Below the pieces are notes generated by a model, which saw only the letters and a program-made list of their open reading frames with translations, did no database searches and was not told the origin of the DNA. A program made the position numbers and the translations under genes. Shown here piece after piece: positions 5,613 to 7,756 of a stretch of 7,756 bases of DNA. Origin of the DNA: Cellvibrionales bacterium UBA4451 (GTDB taxonomy: Bacteria; Pseudomonadota; Gammaproteobacteria; Pseudomonadales; Porticoccaceae); assembly GCA_002390285.1 (NCBI GenBank), contig DGPB01000008.1:190356-198111 (forward strand), given 5' to 3'. Position 1 is the stretch's first letter. Every line of letters begins with the position of its first letter.

Positions 5613-7535
5613 ATGAAATTGAATGCCCCATTGAGCTTGCTAGCCATAGCGATTTTTCTTTAAGCCTGTGATCAATCATCGCAACCTGATAAAGATGCTG
5701 AATCAGCCAGTGCTCCTGCTAAGGAGGTGGTAGCACCTGCTTACTCACCTGCGGTAGCAGGCGATCTTCCCGATACCGTTTATTGGGGTGATACTCATCT
5801 GCATACCTCCTACTCATTTGATGCTGGTGCTTTTGGTAATACGCTTGATCCCAGTGATGCCTATCGTTATGCCCGTGGTGAGGTAGTTACTGCGGCCATG
5901 GGGATGAAAACCCAATTGATCAAACCGTTGGATTTTTTAGTAGTAGCGGATCACTCCGATAATATGGGCATGATCCCCGATCTTTATGCAGGGAAAGAGA
6001 GCTTGATCGCCGACCCGCAGGGTAAAAAATTCTATGAAGACCTTAAGGCCGGGAAAAACCATGAGGTGGCTATTGAGTTGATCACGCTGTTCTCGCAGGG
6101 AGAATTGCCCGATGCATTGAACTATGACCCTGAATCCAAACCTTATAGTGATGCCTAGAATCGCACTATTGATGCCGCTGAATACTTTAATGACCCAGGT
6201 ACATTCACCGCTTTTATCGGCTATGAGTGGACCTCGTTAATCAAGGGCAACAATATGCATCGGGTCGTTGTGTATCGCGATGATGCCGATAAAGGGCGAC
6301 AGATGGTGCCTTATACCACCACCGCACCCTATGGTAGTCCTAACCCTCGGGACTTGTGGAAGTGGATGCAGGGTTATGAAGATAAAACCGGCGGCAAGCT
6401 GTTAGCTATTGCCCATAACGGCAACCTGTCCAATGGCATTATGTTTCCCTTTGATGCCCAGTACGATGGCGCTACGCTGGACCAAGAATACGTCAGCACC
6501 CGGATGCGCTGGGAGCCATTGTATGAAGTAACACAGATGAAAGGCGATGGTGAAACTCATCCGTTTCTTTCGCCCAATGATGAGTTTGCCGATTATGAAA
6601 ATTGGTCCTTTGGTAACCTCGACCTTTCAGTGGCAAAAACCAATGATATGCTGGCGGGTGAGTATGGCCGTGAAGCGTTAAAGCGCGGTCTAGCTCTCGA
6701 AGCAAAATTGGGTACCAACCCCTATAAGTTTGGTCTTATTGGTTCAACGGATAGCCACACCAGCTTGGCGACTACCGAGGAAAGTAACTTCTTTGGAAAA
6801 ATGTCCACTATGGAGCCGGGGCCTGAACGATTGGTCAATGTCTTAGTTAAAACTGAAAATGATACCATCTATTACCGTGAAGCAGTGGCCTCGGGTCTAG
6901 CCGCTGTCTGGGCTCAGGATAATACCCGCGAATCACTGTTCGATGCGATGGCGCGCAAGGAAACTTATGCCAGTACCGGTCCACGTATGCAGATCCGAGT
7001 ATTTGCTGGCTGGGATTATAGTGCAGAGGACCTTAACAGCGAAGACTTCGTCCAGCTCGGCTATAAAAATGGCGTGCCCATGGGGGGTGACTTGAGTGGT
7101 GCCAGTGAAGGTCAAGCGCCACGCTTGATGGTAGTTGCCATAAAAGACCCCGATGGCGGCAATCTAGATCGCCTGCAAATTATTAAAGGCTGGATGGACA
7201 GTGAAGGTAACACCCATGAGCGTGTGATTGATGTGGCCTGTAGCGACGCACGAACAATTGTTGAGCATCGCTGTGATAAGCCCGTCGGCAACACCGTTGA
7301 TGTAACCACCGCGACCTACAGCAATACAATTGGTGATGCGTCATTAAAGACACTTTGGAGTGACCCCGAATTTGATGCTAACCAGAGTGCATTTTATTAT
7401 GTACGGGTTCTGGAAATACCTACGCCACGCTGGACAACGTTTGATGCGGTAAAGTTTGGGGTTGATCTACCCGATGATGTGCCGGCTACGATTCAGGATC
7501 GAGCCTATACTTCGCCGATTTGGTATACGCCCTAG
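5613..7535 (+). pseudogene. DUF3604 lipoprotein gene with two in-frame stop codons
   Basis: One reading frame of 641 codons, the usual length for DUF3604 proteins, runs from ATG 5613 to TAG 7533-7535, interrupted by TAA at 5661 (codon 17) and TAG at 6156 (codon 182). The start MKLNAPLSLLAIAIFL, stop, AC is a lipoprotein signal peptide whose lipobox holds the first stop just before Cys19. The second stands in PYSDA-stop-NRTIDAAE, where family members have Trp, so TGG to TAG fits. PHP-like metal-site motifs are intact: GDTHLHT (H62, H64), VADHSD (D113, H114), AHNG (H268) and STDSHTS (D380, H382). The biochemical role of the family is unknown; relatives are secreted or lipid-anchored. With no frameshifts and clean motifs the damage looks recent. 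Fragments could start at GTG 5727 or ATG 6255, but neither makes a whole domain. Readthrough or sequencing error are alternatives. Confidence 0.88.
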
Positions 7536-7559
7536 CAGTGTGATTGAAAGCGTATTGTA

Positions 7560-7580
7560 AAGGGGCGATCACTGCCCCTT
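7560..7580 (+). terminator. Hairpin terminator candidate after DUF3604
   Basis: AAGGGGC (7560-7566) and GCCCCTT (7574-7580) make a 7-bp GC-rich stem with a 7-nt loop, 24 bp after the stop. There is no T run right behind it (AATTCC), but GGTTTTTATT follows 10 bp later. It is probably a terminator, though not a classical one. Confidence 0.55.
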
Positions 7581-7600
7581 AATTCCAAGTGGTTTTTATT

Positions 7601-7625
7601 CCCCTCGTTACTGTCGAGAGAGGGG
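7601..7625. terminator. Second hairpin, possible back-up or opposite-strand terminator
   Basis: CCCCTC (7601-7606) pairs with GAGGGG (7620-7625) across a 13-nt loop. AGGGGCG occurs at both 7561 and 7621, so GCCCCT at 7574-7579 could also pair with the second copy, giving alternative folds. Read on the minus strand, this hairpin is followed by AATAAAAACC, which is poor in T, so direction is unsure. Confidence 0.35.
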
Positions 7626-7697
7626 CGCATCTTTCTCAAAGCGTCACTGAAATTCTATTATCTCGTTACAAACTTTTCCCAGTTGTCATTAGCCTAA

Positions 7698-7719
7698 GCG
7701 CTAAAATTGATCGCGCTAA
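7698..7719. repeat. Direct repeat GCGCTAA upstream of a possible start
   Basis: GCGCTAA occurs at 7698-7704 and 7713-7719, 15 bp apart start to start. The region also contains AGCGC (7697-7701) facing GCGCT (7713-7717) and CTAAGCG at 7694-7700 and 7716-7722. It could be an operator or the edge of a repetitive extragenic element. Confidence 0.4.
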
Positions 7720-7731
7720 GCGAAATATATT

Positions 7732-7756
7732 ATGCCTGTACCCCGTCAGCACCATG
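7732..7756 (+). CDS. Possible start of a gene running off the window
   Basis: ATG at 7732 opens a frame reading MPVPRQHH before the window ends. There is no clear ribosome site ahead of it (GCGAAATATATT). REP-associated Y1-type transposases often begin with MPxPR, and a repeat lies just upstream, but eight residues cannot settle this. Confidence 0.15.

Noticed and set aside
6255..7535. The C-terminal part of DUF3604 as an independent gene starting at ATG 6255
   Set aside because: There is no ribosome site, the start falls inside a conserved block (GNNMHRVVVYRD), and the product would lack the first metal-site motifs. It is in frame with the upstream part, so it is one interrupted gene.
1..7756. 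CRISPR arrays, tRNA and rRNA genes, and complete insertion sequences
   Set aside because: I found no spaced repeats of suitable length, no cloverleaf or rRNA-like sequence, and no complete transposase.

Overview
The window looks like part of a chromosome from a free-living, probably marine, gammaproteobacterium. Three things point that way: the gene set, the lipoprotein and ferrochelatase sequences, and the dense gene packing. This is an inference from gene content; no rRNA or other taxonomic marker is present. Base composition is patchy. In sampled lines the left third is about 38-42% GC, the middle about 57-62%, the stretch 4860-5420 is very AT-rich, and the last gene is near 53%.

Positions 58-2980 hold a tightly packed plus-strand operon. 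It encodes a MerR/CarH-like regulator, a TIGR01777-family NAD(P)-dependent epimerase, a Blc-type lipocalin lipoprotein, an unrecognised 52-residue four-cysteine protein, and a small CbiX/SirB-type chelatase. It meets head to head, with a 37-bp overlap, a minus-strand set reading from 4857 down to 2944: a ruined ferrochelatase gene (hemH), a DCC-family (DUF393) thiol-disulfide protein, and an SDR oxidoreductase. At 5201-5416 lies a TIGR02450 Trp-rich small protein.

From established knowledge, MerR/LitR-type regulators, TIGR01777 proteins, lipocalins, DCC proteins, CsgA-like SDRs, TIGR02450 proteins and ferrochelatase recur together near photolyase/cryptochrome genes in light- and photo-oxidative-stress clusters of gammaproteobacteria. 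The window reads as such a cluster, but no photolyase is visible here. A shared theme is tetrapyrroles: a regulator related to cobalamin photoreceptors, a chelatase for cobalt or iron, and a ferrochelatase that removes phototoxic protoporphyrin.

The right half is a decay zone. hemH keeps its first ~23 codons and its C-terminal half, but about 150 codons between them are gone and its start is frameshifted in an A8 tract. A possible integrase remnant lies at 5033-5143. The DUF3604 lipoprotein gene (5613-7535) is full length and in one frame but carries two nonsense codons, one inside the lipobox and one where the family has Trp. Between these genes are a heptamer tandem repeat, a hairpin and a weak attC-like half site. 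The window ends with two hairpins and a direct repeat just ahead of a possible start codon at 7732.
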